This document shows positions 6,531-6,624 of a stretch of DNA of 6,624 bases, piece after piece. Source of the stretch: Candidatus Dadabacteria bacterium (lineage in GTDB: Bacteria; Bdellovibrionota_C; UBA2361; J135); NCBI GenBank assembly GCA_003694225.1, contig RFKT01000006.1, forward strand, positions 1-6,624. The letters are read 5' to 3'. Position 1 is the stretch's first letter. Each line of letters starts with the position of its first letter. The notes under the pieces were generated by a model. The model was not told the DNA's origin, did not search any database, and saw nothing but the letters and a program-made list of their open reading frames with translations. A program made the translations under genes and the position numbers.

Positions 6531-6624
6531 TTGAAAACATCAAAAAAGGCTACAAGGACGAAAGGTTCTTCCAATGTGGAAGATGATATTAAAATGGCAG
6601 ATGCAGATATTCCGTCAGAGCTCC
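6531..6624 (+). CDS. Start of a further rightward gene, 31 codons visible; possibly lon
   Basis: From TTG 6531 the frame stays open to the window edge. The visible N-terminus is Lys/Thr/Ser-rich (M-K-T-S-K-K-A-T-R-T-K-G), then acidic, and ends I-P-S-E-L. Only a weak purine stretch (GGATGAGAGA, 6518-6527) precedes the start, and an ATG at 6511 in another frame meets a stop after seven codons. The closing I-P-x-E-L resembles the lead-in to the Lon protease N-terminal domain, often I-P-E-x-L-P-L-L-P-L-R-D, after a variable charged tail. Lon is an ATP-dependent cytoplasmic protease of the heat-shock response, so the neighbourhood fits, but five residues cannot establish the family. Existence of a gene is likely; identity is a guess. 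Confidence 0.5.
   Translation, partial: MKTSKKATRTKGSSNVEDDIKMADADIPSEL

Noticed and set aside
6511..6534. ATG 6511 as start of the last gene
   Set aside because: That frame stops after seven codons at TGA 6532; the TTG 6531 frame is the one open to the window edge.

Overview
This window carries a bacterial heat-shock chaperone cluster. The genes are recO (partial, leftward), grpE, dnaK, dnaJ, a lipoprotein of the penicillin-binding-protein-activator (LpoA-like) type, and the first 31 codons of one more rightward gene. Every large open stretch belongs to a recognisable family, and I see no mobile element, CRISPR array, tRNA, rRNA or undescribed multi-gene system. The points of interest are small ones: initiation signals, leader structure and gene neighbourhood.

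Organism: a Gram-negative (diderm) bacterium with moderate G+C. DnaK carries the nucleotide-binding-domain insertion typical of Gram-negative DnaK proteins (about residues 78-105). The fourth complete gene encodes a lipoprotein with an outer-membrane-type sorting signal and an LpoA-like layout (TPR-like helices followed by a type I periplasmic-binding domain). The overall style fits Desulfobacterota (the former deltaproteobacteria), but that placement is inference and cannot be settled from this sequence alone.

Layout: 1-444 is the N-terminal 148 codons of recO on the minus strand. 445-553 is a short divergent intergenic region. 554-1228 is grpE. 1229-1445 is a 217-base leader between grpE and dnaK with overlapping short inverted repeats. 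1446-3380 is dnaK. 3405-4550 is dnaJ, with a TTG start. 4596-6452 is the lipoprotein, with a GTG start preferred and TTG at 4581 as the alternative. 6453-6530 is a 78-base gap without a convincing terminator. 6531-6624 is the start of the next gene, again with a TTG start; its last visible residues faintly recall the N-terminus of Lon protease.

How the genes work together: DnaJ delivers unfolded substrates to DnaK and stimulates its ATPase, and GrpE exchanges ADP for ATP, so the three form one complete foldase cycle. The lipoprotein follows dnaJ by 45 bases on the same strand and is probably co-transcribed, although its predicted place is the periplasmic face of the outer membrane. If the last gene is lon, the locus would pair refolding with degradation. 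No hrcA and no CIRCE operator are visible, so control of the operon remains open.
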